Positions 55,401-64,000 of a stretch of DNA of 64,000 nt are shown here, one piece after another. The notes below the pieces were generated by a model that did not search any database, was not told the DNA's origin, and saw nothing but the letters and a program-made list of their open reading frames with translations. How positions within the stretch are numbered: the first letter of the stretch is position 1; every line of letters begins with the position of its first letter. Source of the stretch: Ctena decussata (Eukaryota; Mollusca; Bivalvia; Lucinida; Lucinidae); assembly GCA_963989385.1 (NCBI GenBank), contig OZ022499.1, positions 103,690,771-103,754,770 of the forward strand. The letters are read 5' to 3'. Both the position numbers and the translations under genes were made by a program.

Positions 55401-58400
55401 ATTAGCCTTAGTAAAAATAAGTAAGTAAGTAAGTAAAGTCTTTATTTACAAGCATAATTATACACAGCTCAGCACATATACCAGCAATGTAAGTTATACT
55501 GCATACAACACAGGGTATAAACCAGTCCACCAGTTTTCGCTTCCTGCAGAGACTGCACATCATATTTGGCTTCCGCTGAGACTATCCGAGAACTCTTGCT
55601 TCCTGCTGAGACTTCTGTAAATGATAAATGGCTTCCTGCAGAGACTGTCTGCGTGATTCTGCTTCCTGCCGAGGCTCTCGGCAGGAAGCAGTCACACGGA
55701 CAGTCTTGGCAGGAAGCCATTTTTCGAGGACAGTAGTCCCTGCAGGAAGCAAGAGTTCCCGGACAGCCTCGGCAAAAGCCAAATATGAGGGACAGTCTCT
55801 GCAGGAAGCGAAAATTGGCGGACTGGTGTATACCCTGTGTACAAGACGCTGTGCACACCTGCCTGGCGTATGGCAGTACAAAGAGATAGATGAGATTAGT
55901 TTAGATAGAATGGCTCAGATGTGTTAGTCTCATTGCTTCAGCTTGGAAGGGGAAACAGAGATAATTTCTAAAGTTTCTCTATAAAACATATCTTTTGACC
56001 CCTCATTAGAACCGTCTTGCCAAGGCGCTTCTAATGAGGGGTTACAATATATGTTTTCATTGAGAAATAAGAAATTTTATCTCAGAAATTTTCCCATAAA
56101 CTCCGCCTTATCCGGAGCTCTGGGTAGACGTAGATAACTTTCCTTTGCTGAAATTTGGCAACAGACAGTTGTTATTCTCTTTATTTCTTTGTAGCATGGA
56201 ATAAAGATTGGCTGCCAGGTTCATATCCAAAAACTGAAGAAGAAAGAGCAGCTGCTGCCAAAAATTATGGCATGTTACCACAGGACTATGAGCCGTACCC
56301 AGACGACGGGACGGGGGTAGGAGACTACCCAAAGCTTCCAAAAGAAGGCAACTTTCAAAAAAGTGGTCAAACACCTTGGACCTTTCCGGATCACAAGCGT
56401 GACTATGGAGAAGTGGTAAGAATTTCAACACAGTTACACTTAGTCTTTATTGTGCTGAAAAAAAAAAGAGTTGAATTTGCAAACATCTGTTACTGTAGAT
56501 CCAGATGACATGTCTCGTCTGGATCAACACTGTTCACCCTCAGATCTTTGAATTCTGAATACCGTATGATGGAAAATTTTTGCGTCGCCAAATTTTCGCG
56601 GATTTGTCTCAAAAACATGAAGATTAATGTTCGCGGTTTTTAATTTTCGCGGATGTGAACATCCACGAAAATAAAAATTGTGTTTGTCCTGTAAAATATT
56701 GGCTTGACTGAAAAATCAAGACGCACAAGGAGAGAGAAACGTACATGTAATGAAACTGTAATCACTTTGTTATGAAAACCTTTGTTTAGATAGCATCGGC
56801 TCCTTTTTGGTTTGGGAGGATACCCATCCTTTTTTTTTTTCAAAAAAAAACAACGTAAGATAGACATTTGTACAAATCTATGCTAGTACACAGAAACAGT
56901 CAACTGAAATATGCGAGCAATTGATAGAATTGCTATTGTTCGAGATAAAAGTAAAATAGAACTCACAGCCAATTAAAAGTAATTCAATTGTACTTGCATA
57001 ATCAGATACAAGTGACCGTTAATTATGCGAAAAAAGTGACAGCCTGTTCAAATTGTAATTATCTGCTTATTAGAAACTAACATAATTGCGCCGAAAATAA
57101 TAGCTCTATAGTTACCTACTCTTAAGGGTTTGTGGGGCGCTTTGAATACCACAAACCATATGTTTGGACAGAACAAATTTCCTATCACTATTTTGTACAA
57201 ACTTGGAAAATATTTTGCGGAGTTTAATTTTCGCGGATCGCGACCGACCGCGAAATTCCGCGAAAATTAGGCGATGCGAAAATTTCCCATTATACGGTAT
57301 GCTATAGCTTCGATGAAACTTTTTTGAAATTTTGCCGACATGTCTTCTGCTGTTTTGATGCTCCAAGGGTTAAGAACAAGTAACGGAGGTCCAGGTAAGA
57401 TGGGATATTGAGGATGTTGACATACTGTTTATACTGCAAAGAGGCATTTTAAATGATAAAGTTTAGTACTTGTAATAACTTAGGCCATGCTTACCATACA
57501 TATGGAATATATGAGCCGCGACATGAGAAAACCAACAAAGTGGTTGTGCGCCCAGTGCAGACTCAGATCAGCCTGGGCATCTGCCCAGTCTGATCAAGAG
57601 TCTTCGCTGTTCGCATGGAGGTAGCTTAGACCCTTAGCTACCCTTTAAGCGCTCGGCAAAGAGTCTGATCAGACTGGGCAGATGCCCAGGCTGATTGGAG
57701 TCAGTGCTGGGCACACAACCACTTTGTTCGTTTTGTCGTGTCATGGCTCATATCATCAGGATTGCTGTATTCCTCGGAAATAAGACAGAGTTTTTCCCTT
57801 CAAAAAAAAGCATTTTATAGCTGAATTACACAAGACTGATTTACATATTTGCAGTAAGTTTGGAAAGATAAACTCCGGTCTTATAACCAAGTAAATACTC
57901 TAGGTCTTGATGTATAGTTTACCGTTCACTTGTCAAAATTCCCTTAAATATGCTGCCTTATGTACATTGTCTCAGTTCATAATAATTATTAATATTAATT
58001 ATCTTGCCCAGTCTTCAACATTGCTTTCAGGTGGGTAAGAAAGAGGTCGTATTCCAAACACAATAACGTACTGTTGTGAATCACAGTAACACAATTGCTT
58101 GTTTTAGTCAAAGATAAACTTCTGAAAATCAAAATCATTTGATTATTGATTGGAATTATATGTCTTTTATAATACTTATTTAATAATAAGATACTTGGCA
58201 TTGTTCTCTCCTGTTACCATGGCAACTGCTAAACATCAGCATTACCTCCTGCAAATGACAGTGATGAATGGAATCCTAAAAATAGGGTTGGTAAGATAGA
58301 ACATATGTACATGTGTAGTGTTCTCCCCAGAAATTTCAGAAGGCCTGTTGCTTTTAACACAAAAATCAGATTTTGATTTGTTGATCAATTTTTAAAATCC

Positions 58401-60298
58401 TTAATATAGCAATGCTTTGTCAAAATTAGCCTTAATTTACATTATAAATAATTTATTGGATCCTTTATGCATTTAAAAGAACTTTACTGGCTAAGAAATG
58501 AAAATATTCAAAATAACAGCATTTTTATAAATTTTCTTTGGAAATTAAGGCATGTTGCAAAAGTAATTTGAAGAGGACAGCATGTTGCAAGCAACATGCC
58601 TTAATGGTCTGGGGAGATCACTGATGTGTTTAGCAACTATATTCCTCGAAAATCATCAAGAAACATGACATGCCTCGAGATCCATTTGTTTTTGTCACAT
58701 GTATAGTCTAGTACCATAATTCTTTGGTTATAAGACCTTTTTATCCCCTTCTAAAAAAAATCCTAAAATCTAGATCCATCTTAACAAGATGGATCTAGAT
58801 TTTTTGGATTGTTTTGGAAGGGAAAATCCCTTCTCAAAGCAGAATTTCATAAGACTGATTTAGATATTTGGGGTCATTCTAGAGGTGGAAAAACACTGTG
58901 TTTTAGCCAGATAAACACAGCATTATCTTATGACTGATATAAGGCATTTTGTTTTGCTTCACTGCCAAATTAGGCATCACATTATGGCTGGGACCTAGTC
59001 TGAGCTAAGGAGCCCTTGTAGCTCAGTGGGTTAAGCGCTGGCCTACTGATCTAGCGGACACTGGTTCGAGCTGTGCTTGTGCTTGAGGCTAGAATCTTTC
59101 CTACCATAAACAGGGTTCCATTGCGCACAGCCTTCCATTATCACCCTCCCATCATCTTGATATGACTTAAATACTGTTGAAAAGGACGTAAAATCACAAG
59201 TCATCCATCCATCCATCTGGTCGGAGCTACAATAGAGTGCAGCTGTCTAATTACTTGGTTATAATGTGCCATATGCAAATTGTTAAGAACCCATTGAAAA
59301 GCTGCATATTTGGGTTCAAATTGATTGATTGATTCATTGAATATCAGATTGGTTTCAATGTCAGAGATCAGCAATATGCATGATAAAACAGTACAATGAA
59401 ATGTTAAATATACATATTAAAGGTAGGTTCCTGTACTTTGGAATGCCTCATAATTTTGATGAACTTTCATCCAAGTTGTTGGAAAGCACTTATAAAAGGG
59501 AATTAATAAGTTTCACTAAAAAGTGTAAATCAAAAATATATATTAGAAAAGTTGTTTTGCAAGGGATTTTCTAACTCTGCTTCGCACACCAGTTAGCGCT
59601 ATTTTTAGTTTGCGCAAAAAATAGATAACGCAGCTGATGTCATGCTGCATTGCATTTTGGGATAGTTTTAACCCATCCACCCTGCCAGGACCTCTAGGAG
59701 AGCTCACGTCAAGGGAAAATTGACCTTAGGAGAACGGCATCAGAAATCGCGCACTTATAGACATAATAAACATAGTTATTTTTAGAACCGGAATTCCAAC
59801 GAAAGAAAATAAACCAAAAGGGAAAACGACTATTTTCTTCAACATCTGACGAGTTTTTCAGTAGCAACAAATTCAGAAGGATAAGAGAATTCAATACAGC
59901 TCAGAAAAAGACAAAATTATTTTGTGGACATTATTGACATCGCTAGCCCAGGAACCTACCATTAAAGATATATATTTTAACATAATTTGCTGGGCTTGAA
60001 GGCTTGCTAATCAATACCAAGGCTGAAACAAAAAGAGAAAGTGATTCCTCATATTTCCATTGTGATCCCTGAGAACTGACAGGCAAGTCATAGTGAGACA
60101 CAGTGATGGACAAAATGTATCTACATACTAAGATCAAAAGGGCATCACTAAATGATATAACTTAAAGATTTGTAAGAGCTCATGTCAGACGAGACATACA
60201 TTTCTAAAGAATTCTCGTCTTTATTTATTTCAGTTACACTATGATTATGACATATACCTAGAAAGCAGGGTCGACCCAGCTGAGGCATGGGTTCCACG
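46339..60298 (+). CDS. NDUFB8: NDUFB8, mitochondrial complex I subunit; exons 1-3, 3' end outside window
   Basis: Exons 46339-46438, 56195-56415 and 60234-60298 join in phase (1, 0, 2) to 128 codons. NDUFB8 is an accessory subunit of NADH:ubiquinone oxidoreductase in the inner mitochondrial membrane; it has a single membrane helix and no catalytic residue. Residues 1-33 are rich in Arg, Ser and Ala with no acidic residue, as expected of a mitochondrial presequence. Residues 34-107 hold the family signature: GSYPKTEEERAAAAKNYGML, DYEPYPDDGTGVGDYPKLP and the RDYGEV segment. Residues 108-128 read LHYDYDIYLESRVDPAEAWV plus P. The membrane helix and C-terminus (about 55-60 residues in relatives) should follow but no matching exon was found before 64000. 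Intron 1 is 9.8 kb and intron 2 is 3.8 kb, both full of repeats. Confidence 0.92.
46708..47049 (+). repeat. tRNA-derived SINE with GAAA tail
   Basis: A tRNA-like head at 46710-46782 (A box GGTGGCTCAGTGG, B box GGTTCGAGCCT), a body containing TCCTTCGGATCGGGACGTTA and TGGAGGCCCCCTGTG, and a (GAAA)n tail at 47026-47048. It lies 270 bp into NDUFB8 intron 1. Confidence 0.8.
47074..47866. mobile_element. 793-bp element with 24-bp TIRs
   Basis: GCGCGGTATGTGTTTCAGAG at the left and its complement at the right, 24 bp matching. The interior is AT-rich and noncoding. It directly follows the SINE tail. No clear target duplication. Confidence 0.6.
47930..49030. repeat. AT-rich intron sequence with a hairpin and a possible TIR pair
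   Basis: A hairpin at about 47957-48040 pairs TACTCCCAGA with TCTGGGAGTA and CTCCAGGTA with TACCTGGAG. CCATGGTACCAAGG at 48047 and CCTTGGTATCATGG ending at 49002 may be the ends of a 0.95-kb element. Otherwise nothing is seen. Confidence 0.35.
49442..49627. mobile_element. 186-bp hAT-like MITE
   Basis: Ends CAGGGCCTGACAAATC and TTTGTCAGGCCCTG, with a perfect 7-bp duplication AGTTTGG at 49435-49441 and 49628-49634. An inner stem uses CTTGCTGGGCA and TTGCCCAGCAA. Confidence 0.82.
50240..50485 (-). repeat. SINE copy related to 8383-8640, with G-rich tract
   Basis: Shares TTAACAGCCCTTT, AGAGAGGGAGAAAGAAA and CAAGCACAGTAGGCCCTTGC with the 8383 copy. The tail side borders a G-rich run at 50253-50278. 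Confidence 0.7.
50940..51715. repeat. Tandem array, about 4 copies of a 192-bp unit
   Basis: Units carrying TATATCCAAACCACATGCAT, CCTGTGAAGTTTCAAAGG and GTAGGAGGAGTTGC recur at about 50998, 51192, 51382 and 51575. It is followed by a GGAAGGACAGATGG tail and an A-rich stretch. Confidence 0.85.
51800..52790. other. NDUFB8 intron 1 segment, no clear feature
   Basis: Includes a possible inverted pair (AACTGGCAACCAGCTGCCAG near 51990 and ACTGGCAGCCAGATGCCAGG near 52229). SINE-like words (GCTGTGCCCAAGGAACAG near 52466) recur near 53965. No exon evidence. Confidence 0.35.
52792..55220. repeat. 2.4-kb dispersed repeat bounded by AGCTCACCTGAGC ends
   Basis: The left end TTAGCTCACCTGAGC and the right end GCTCAGGTGAGC are inverted. 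Between them are repeated sentences (TAGCCTTGAAACTTGGTATG, GACCTTGGGTTGACCTTGAC) at about 53030-53120 and 54800-54980. SINE pieces at 53263-53335 and 54519-54640 are nested inside. Noncoding. Confidence 0.6.
54519..54640 (+). repeat. Truncated Met-tRNA SINE copy
   Basis: The body GCTAACCGCTTAGGAGGTCT through GCTGTTTACTGTGGACGT, then a CACT-type tail. The head is missing. Confidence 0.75.
55411..55465. repeat. (TAAG)n microsatellite and AT-rich tail
   Basis: AAGTAAGTAAGTAAGTAAAG followed by TCTTTATTTACAAGC. A similar TAAG run lies at 60754-60775. Confidence 0.7.
55491..55850. repeat. 360-bp palindrome built of CTTCCTGCAGAGACT units
   Basis: The left half has several CTTCCTGC-GAGACT units of about 55-60 bp. 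The right half is the reverse complement (CACAGGGTATA / TATACCCTGTG at the edges; centre GCCGAGGCTCTCGGC near 55668). Both strands are open over much of it, so long ORFs appear on each strand from symmetry. Confidence 0.85.
55941..56122. mobile_element. hAT-like MITE, copy j
   Basis: The right end CTTATCCGGAGCTCTG and the centre TTGACCCCTCATTAGAACCG with its inverse are clear. The left end is degraded. It sits 72 bp upstream of NDUFB8 exon 2. Confidence 0.7.
56195..56415 (+). CDS. NDUFB8: NDUFB8 exon 2 (conserved core)
   Basis: A 221-nt exon after TTTCTTTGTAG, encoding WNKDWLPGSYPKTEEERAAA and DYEPYPDDGTGVGDYPKLPK, and ending YGEV before GTAAGA. This is the diagnostic NDUFB8 segment. A MITE of the hAT-like family ends 72 bp upstream of the exon. 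Confidence 0.95.
56562..57297. mobile_element. 736-bp TA-type MITE (TACCGTATNATGG ends)
   Basis: The left end is CCGTATGATGGAAAATTTT and the right end AAATTTCCCATTATACGG, flanked by TA. Inside each, TTTTCGCGGA and TCGCCAAATTTTCGCGG recur. In NDUFB8 intron 2. Confidence 0.8.
57509..57752. mobile_element. Palindromic MITE (GAGCCGCGACACGAG family)
   Basis: Ends ATATGAGCCGCGACATGAG and the complement. Inner CTGATCAAGAGTCTTCGCTG and its inverse. Same family as 5980 and 20338. Confidence 0.8.
58316..58623. mobile_element. 308-bp hAT-like element
   Basis: Ends TAGTGTTCTCCCCAGA and TCTGGGGAGATCACTG, with the 5-bp duplication ATGTG at 58311-58315 and 58624-58628. GTTGCTTTTAAC and CATGTTGCAAG words near the ends are loosely inverse. 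Confidence 0.8.
58711..58840. mobile_element. Degraded TA-type MITE with TAGATCCATCTT hairpin
   Basis: The stem CTAGATCCATCTT and its complement lies at about 58767-58803, with TTTTTGGATTGTTTTGGA beside it. The left end resembles the 63393-63597 element; the right end is lost. A third half-copy lies at 19740-19800. Confidence 0.55.
59008..59219 (+). repeat. tRNA-derived SINE (GATG tail family), full length
   Basis: Head GAGCCCTTGTAGCTCAGTGG with A box TAGCTCAGTGG and B box GGTTCGAGCTG, body with TCATCTTGATATGACTTAAA, and a (CATC)n tail. Minus-strand copies lie at 1540-1710 and 7837-8038. In NDUFB8 intron 2. Confidence 0.82.
60234..60298 (+). CDS. NDUFB8: NDUFB8 exon 3
   Basis: A 65-nt exon after TTATTTCAG, encoding LHYDYDIYLESRVDPAEAWV, then P and two bases, before GTATGT. 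It corresponds to the human segment around the conserved NRVD motif. It is too short for an ORF search and was placed by homology and phase. Confidence 0.9.
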
Positions 60299-60329
60299 GT
60301 ATGTATATTTCTTTAAAGTGAATGGATAA

Positions 60330-60600
60330 ACTGTCAGGGGGAGCAACTCTGCCATTTTAATATTTGCCACCCTTACCTATGGGGGTCACCTCTCAAAAAA
60401 AAGAATTTGCTCCCTTAGGAGCAAATTCTTTCTTTTAAGAGCAGACCCCATTTTGAGAGGGACATGCCATCTAATGAAGCAATCAGGAAGTTACAAAAGC
60501 TGTTTTCCCTTTGTAAACATGGTGGGAAAGCATGGCAGTGTACCCATTCTTCTCTTAAGTAAAAGTGCCTTGTGGCAGATGTGTACAGCAAACTGGTTAG
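60330..60600. repeat. Dispersed repeat with GAATTTGCTCC hairpin
   Basis: The stem AAGAATTTGCTCC and GGAGCAAATTCTTT lies at about 60401-60432. Similar to 900-1170 and 63636-63830. It follows NDUFB8 exon 3 by 30-60 bp. Confidence 0.5.
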
Positions 60601-60887
60601 CATGCACATCAGGTCAGAGCTTTCAGTGTCATGAACGGTCTTGGGCTATTCAGCTGTCAGTCATAAAGGTCAGAGATAGTGCAACCCTGACAAGAAAAAG
60701 TTTTGAATCAAGATGGCTGCATCTGAATGCACTCTAAAATGGACAGTTTTATGACTAAGTAAGTAAGTAAGTAACTAACATAAGTAATCAAGAAACAAGA
60801 TGCCATTTTATGATTATCTCTATGACTGAAACATTTAGGAAATAACCAGAGAAACAGATTGTAATCTACTAATTTTTATGCCCCCAA

Positions 60888-61200
60888 CTTCAAAGAAGTT
60901 GAGGGGGCATATTGCATCTGGGTTGTCCCTCCATACGTGCATTCATCCGTCCATTCGTTCATCACGCATACCATATCTTAGGAACCATGCATGCTAGAGT
61001 TTTGAAATTTCATTTATGAATTCATCACCAAAAATAGCTGACTCGTATTTTTTTCTTATCAAAGTAATCTCCCTTTGTTGAGTTATGTCCCTTTGGAAAA
61101 AATCGTAATGAAATCTTGTCAGCAAGATATCTTGAAAAGTAATTTGATATAGGGGTTTCTATTTGTTATTAACTTATGTTTTTCTACCGAATTAAGGAGT
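60888..61200. repeat. Dispersed repeat with CCCCCAACTTC hairpin end
   Basis: ATGCCCCCAACTTCAAAGAA followed by GTTGAGGGGGCATA makes a stem, then CATCCGTCCATTCG-type words. A typical invertebrate dispersed repeat, noncoding. Confidence 0.5.
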
Positions 61201-61352
61201 GGCTGTCAACACTACGGACTACCAATCCAGGGGTTGCAAGATCGGTTGCCTGCTTCTCCGGTCTTTCGGATGAGACTTTAAATCGAGGTCCCATCTCCAT
61301 ATGACCTCATTGTTGGTGGGTTTTTAAACCCGAGTTCACTCACTCACTCTAC
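61200..61352 (+). repeat. SINE with CACT tail and GGATGAGACTTTAAA core
   Basis: The body TCTTTCGGATGAGACTTTAA and CGAGGTCCCATCTCCATATG, with a tail of CACTCACTCACT. A fragment lies at 53263-53335. The core resembles that of the 46708 SINE. Confidence 0.65.
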
Positions 61353-61441
61353 CGAATTATGATATTTCTCTCATCAGTGGAGGTGACTCTAGTCTTTTCA
61401 ACCAGAGTGGAGACATAATTCGTTGTAAATATTTTTATAGT

Positions 61442-61529
61442 TGCTGGCTGGGTTTGAACCCTCACGGATGCAGCAGCAGTGCCTAGCACTGCAGTGTGCG
61501 TCAGTTTTAACCATTACGCTGCCAAGACG
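61442..61529 (-). repeat. tRNA-like pol III promoter remnant
   Basis: The minus strand has TGGCAGCGTAATGG and GGTTCAAACCC about 55 nt apart with a long variable region, as in a Leu/Ser-type tRNA or SINE head. Stems are imperfect, so a working tRNA is unlikely. Confidence 0.35.
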
Positions 61530-62064
61530 TCCCCAAAAAAGGACGCTCAAATTATGTATATAAAGCTAACTGATGTTGCAGTACACACTGTATATAGGGT
61601 TTTCTGTTTATCATTAGCATAATTTGGTAGAGAAACAGTTGACATTTTTAGCTTCACCTTACAAGGGTACAGAAGAATCAGGTCATGATGACCAAATTTT
61701 GCAGACAATGGCATAGGTTTGTTGGGTCTTATGCATGCCTGAGCTTCTGTAACACCCAGGCCCTAGAAACTTCACCAGTGAATGCATCCCAATACTATAT
61801 AGTTCCTCCTGACAGACCTGTGACCTTGGCATCAGCATCAGGGTCAGCAAAATGTGATCAGCTCTTTGGCTTGTTCCAGTAATATTCATGCAAATTTGGT
61901 CAAAATCCACCTTCTGTTTCAAGCGATAACTGATCTGGGAGAATATACCAATTTTATTGTCCCCTATGAGCTTGACAGGGGCTGTGGTGGGAGTTGAGAG
62001 GTGCTGTAATTGTTTGGTTAGAGGCACTCAGCTGTGATGCAGAAGGTCCTGGGTTTGGGTTTCA

Positions 62065-62600
62065 AATATCTAGATATGTAGAACAGGTCATGACAATGTG
62101 TCGCAAACAAGAATGACAACTCTTGCTTTCATACTTATTGAGTTATTTCCCCTTGATGGCTTTAGGTATGATTTTGTGTCAGCTCTATAAATTGAATACC
62201 CTTTGAAACATTTTCAAGATACTTCACAGATATGTAGAACAGGTCATGACAACTCTTGCTTTCTTACCTTTTGAGTTATTTTCCCTTGATGGTTTTAGGT
62301 GTGATTTCATGTCGGCTCTTTAACTTGAATACCCTTTGAAATATTTTCATGATACTTCAGATATTTAGAACAGGTCATGACAATGTGTCGAAGACAAGAA
62401 TGACAACTCTTGCTTTCTTCCCTTTAGAGTTATTTCCCCTTGATGGTTTTAGGCGTGAGTTCCTGTCTGTTCCATAACTTGAATATCCTTCGAAATATGG
62501 TCATGTTTCTTCACAGATATGCAGAACAGGTTATGACATTTTGTTTCATACATGAATGACAACTCTCACATTCATACTTTCTGAGTTATGTCCCTTTGGA
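62065..62600. repeat. Tandem array of about 135-160-bp units
   Basis: Four copies of GATATGTAGAACAGGTCATG, AATGACAACTCTTGCTTTC and GAGTTATTTCCCCTTGATGG starting at about 62073, 62229, 62352 and 62515. Confidence 0.75.
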
Positions 62601-62932
62601 AGTTTGTGCTGCAGTTTGGTGTCTCTGCTCCATATCTGTATAACCCTGGCCTGCTCCACAATTTAAATACCCTTACAACTTTTAGAATATTATGATCATG
62701 CCTATCAGTGTTCCTAACTCTCTCTGAAACCTCTGCATCTCTCATCCCCTCTGCATCTCTCATCCCCACCCCCCTACCTCCACCACCACCACCAAAAAAA
62801 AAAAAAAATCAGATTTGGATTCTTTGTCCTAATTCACTTACTAGAGAGTTCAAAATAAGATTTGTAGGGCTTGTACTTTAGAAAATATTCACACATTTTG
62901 AAATGTTGAGTGTATCATATGCTATACATTGT

Positions 62933-63060
62933 CACAGTATCCGAACTCACTGTACCAGCTCTTCCGGTTTTCATAGCGTTGAATCGAGAGTACAAACATT
63001 CGCTTATAACCAGTAGTCGGAAATCATTATGTTTTGAGATTTTATCTGGAATCTGCTGTG
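62933..63060. repeat. One arm of the 42527 foldback element
   Basis: CACAGTATCCGAACT through GAATCTGCTGTG, colinear with 42527-42655. Confidence 0.7.
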
Positions 63061-63392
63061 ATTAAGTACATGGTAGCTGTTTGAGATTTTGAGATTTTAC
63101 CTTTTTTAGCAGTGTGGCATACTGTTTTGATCTGAGTGCTAGATGATCATGCATCTGTTAAAAAGATAATGTCAATCAGAAGCATAAAAGAACACTTATA
63201 TGTGTTTTGAAGTGCACACTGTTTACCAAAGCACAAGGGGCCTTTGGTCGGGGGATTTGCCATCTCCTCTGATGGCCATTTTTTATGAGTCATAAAAGTT
63301 TTTTAGACCTAGTCTGATCAGGATCTGCACTATCAGCTAATCCACATGCATTGTTTGGTCAAAATGCCAACCGAGAATGTAAATTTAAGTAA

Positions 63393-63597
63393 CCGTATTT
63401 CTTCGGTAACAAGACGGAAGTTTATACTTCCAAAATTACTGCATATATGTAAATCCGTCTTGTGAAATTGAGCGATGAGATGGGTTTTCTCTTCAAAAAC
63501 AGTCCCCAAAAGCTAGATCCATCTTATAAGATGGATCTAGATTTTTGGGATTGTTTTGGATGGGAAAATACCCCATCTTTTAACCGAAGAAATACAG
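63393..63597. mobile_element. 205-bp TA-type MITE (GTATTTCTTCGGT ends)
   Basis: CCGTATTTCTTCGGT at the left, ACCGAAGAAATACAG at the right with TA after it. The central stem is CTAGATCCATCTTATAAG. Related to 58711-58840 and 19740-19800. Confidence 0.7.
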
Positions 63598-63842
63598 TAT
63601 TCACATTTTAAGGAATATGGATACACCTCCGTGTTCATCTATCATTTTTACAAAGGGGACCAACTTTTGTGTCTTCCTGTTTGTTTTCCTGGACTATGAA
63701 ACCCTTCCAATGAGAGGGCTACTTTTTAAGGAAAGAATTTCTCTTCTACTCTTCCAACGGAGCAAATGCTTTCCTTTAAAAACTGACCCCAATTGAGCAG
63801 CAATTGTAGAGTTGCTTCCCCAGAAAGTGTAGCCGTTTACCT

Positions 63843-64000
63843 CAAGATGAGGGGGTGCTCGGGTGGTGCGATGGTGCTGTGTGTAACTTCCAGTGCCGGG
63901 GCGTCCTACTGATTTGGATAATAGTGTAGGGCAATGGCCTACTGTGCTTACAGTAGTTGCCGTCTGGATGGTGTGGACATTTTTCTTTTGTCTATCATTT
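63843..64000 (+). repeat. SINE copy (family of 8383-8640), continues past window
   Basis: GTAACTTCCAGTGCCGGGGC, TCCTACTGATTTGGAT and GCCTACTGTGCTTACAGTAG match the complement of the 8383 and 50240 copies. The tail is beyond the window edge. Confidence 0.7.

Noticed and set aside
55469..55927. Protein genes on both strands (129 and 99 codons)
   Set aside because: They arise from the symmetry of a palindrome of short repeats; there is no splice or start context and no recognisable domain.
59010..59080. Functional tRNA gene
   Set aside because: Only A and B boxes fit; it is the head of a repeated SINE with two other copies in the window.
60299..64000. NDUFB8 exon 4 with the membrane helix
   Set aside because: No phase-2 acceptor followed by a hydrophobic stretch and family motifs was seen; the interval is repeats.

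Overview
This is a window of eukaryotic nuclear DNA, AT-rich and crowded with repeats. The repeat mix (tRNA-derived SINEs, palindromic MITEs, decayed non-LTR retroelements, tandem repeats carrying TGACCTTGA) and two split genes of animal type suggest a mollusc, most likely a bivalve. That assignment rests on repeat character and is an inference. There are no bacterial, organellar, CRISPR or operon features.

Two host genes are supported. PPP4R3 (SMEK/falafel, the regulatory subunit 3 of protein phosphatase 4) runs on the minus strand from its start codon at 32328 to exon 10 at 1720. Ten exons join in frame to 544 residues, covering the EVH1-like head, the SMK-1 domain and part of the ARM-like region. 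The 3' exons lie beyond base 1. NDUFB8 (a respiratory complex I subunit) runs on the plus strand. Exon 1 (46339-46438) encodes a mitochondrial targeting peptide, exon 2 (56195-56415) the conserved core, and exon 3 (60234-60298) the stretch just before the membrane helix. Its remaining exons lie past base 64000. The two genes are divergent and I see no functional link between them.

Layout: 1-32.3 kb holds PPP4R3 exons and introns, the introns filled with DNA-transposon derivatives. 32.7-46.3 kb is intergenic: simple repeats, an RTE-like LINE with inserts (35.1-37.6 kb), two jockey/CR1-like LINE fragments on the minus strand (38.0-42.2 kb), a foldback element (42.5-43.2 kb) and a block of inverted minisatellites enclosing another LINE fragment (43.3-46.27 kb) that ends about 70 bp before the NDUFB8 start codon. 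46.3-60.3 kb is the NDUFB8 exons and introns with SINEs, tandem repeats and a 2.4-kb mollusc-type repeat. 60.3-64 kb is repeats only.

The most striking content is the transposon architecture. One class of nonautonomous elements has hAT-like CAG-type ends but 5- or 6-bp target-site duplications that can be read directly at many copies. A second class has TA duplications and TACAGTAC or TACCGTA ends. Two related 1.9-kb elements of the second class carry different insertions of the first class, so each shows the other's empty site. Four PPP4R3 exons (4, 8, 9 and 10) have transposon ends within about 20 nt of a splice site. I found no convincing new gene system. The unusual material is repeats and their effect on host gene structure.
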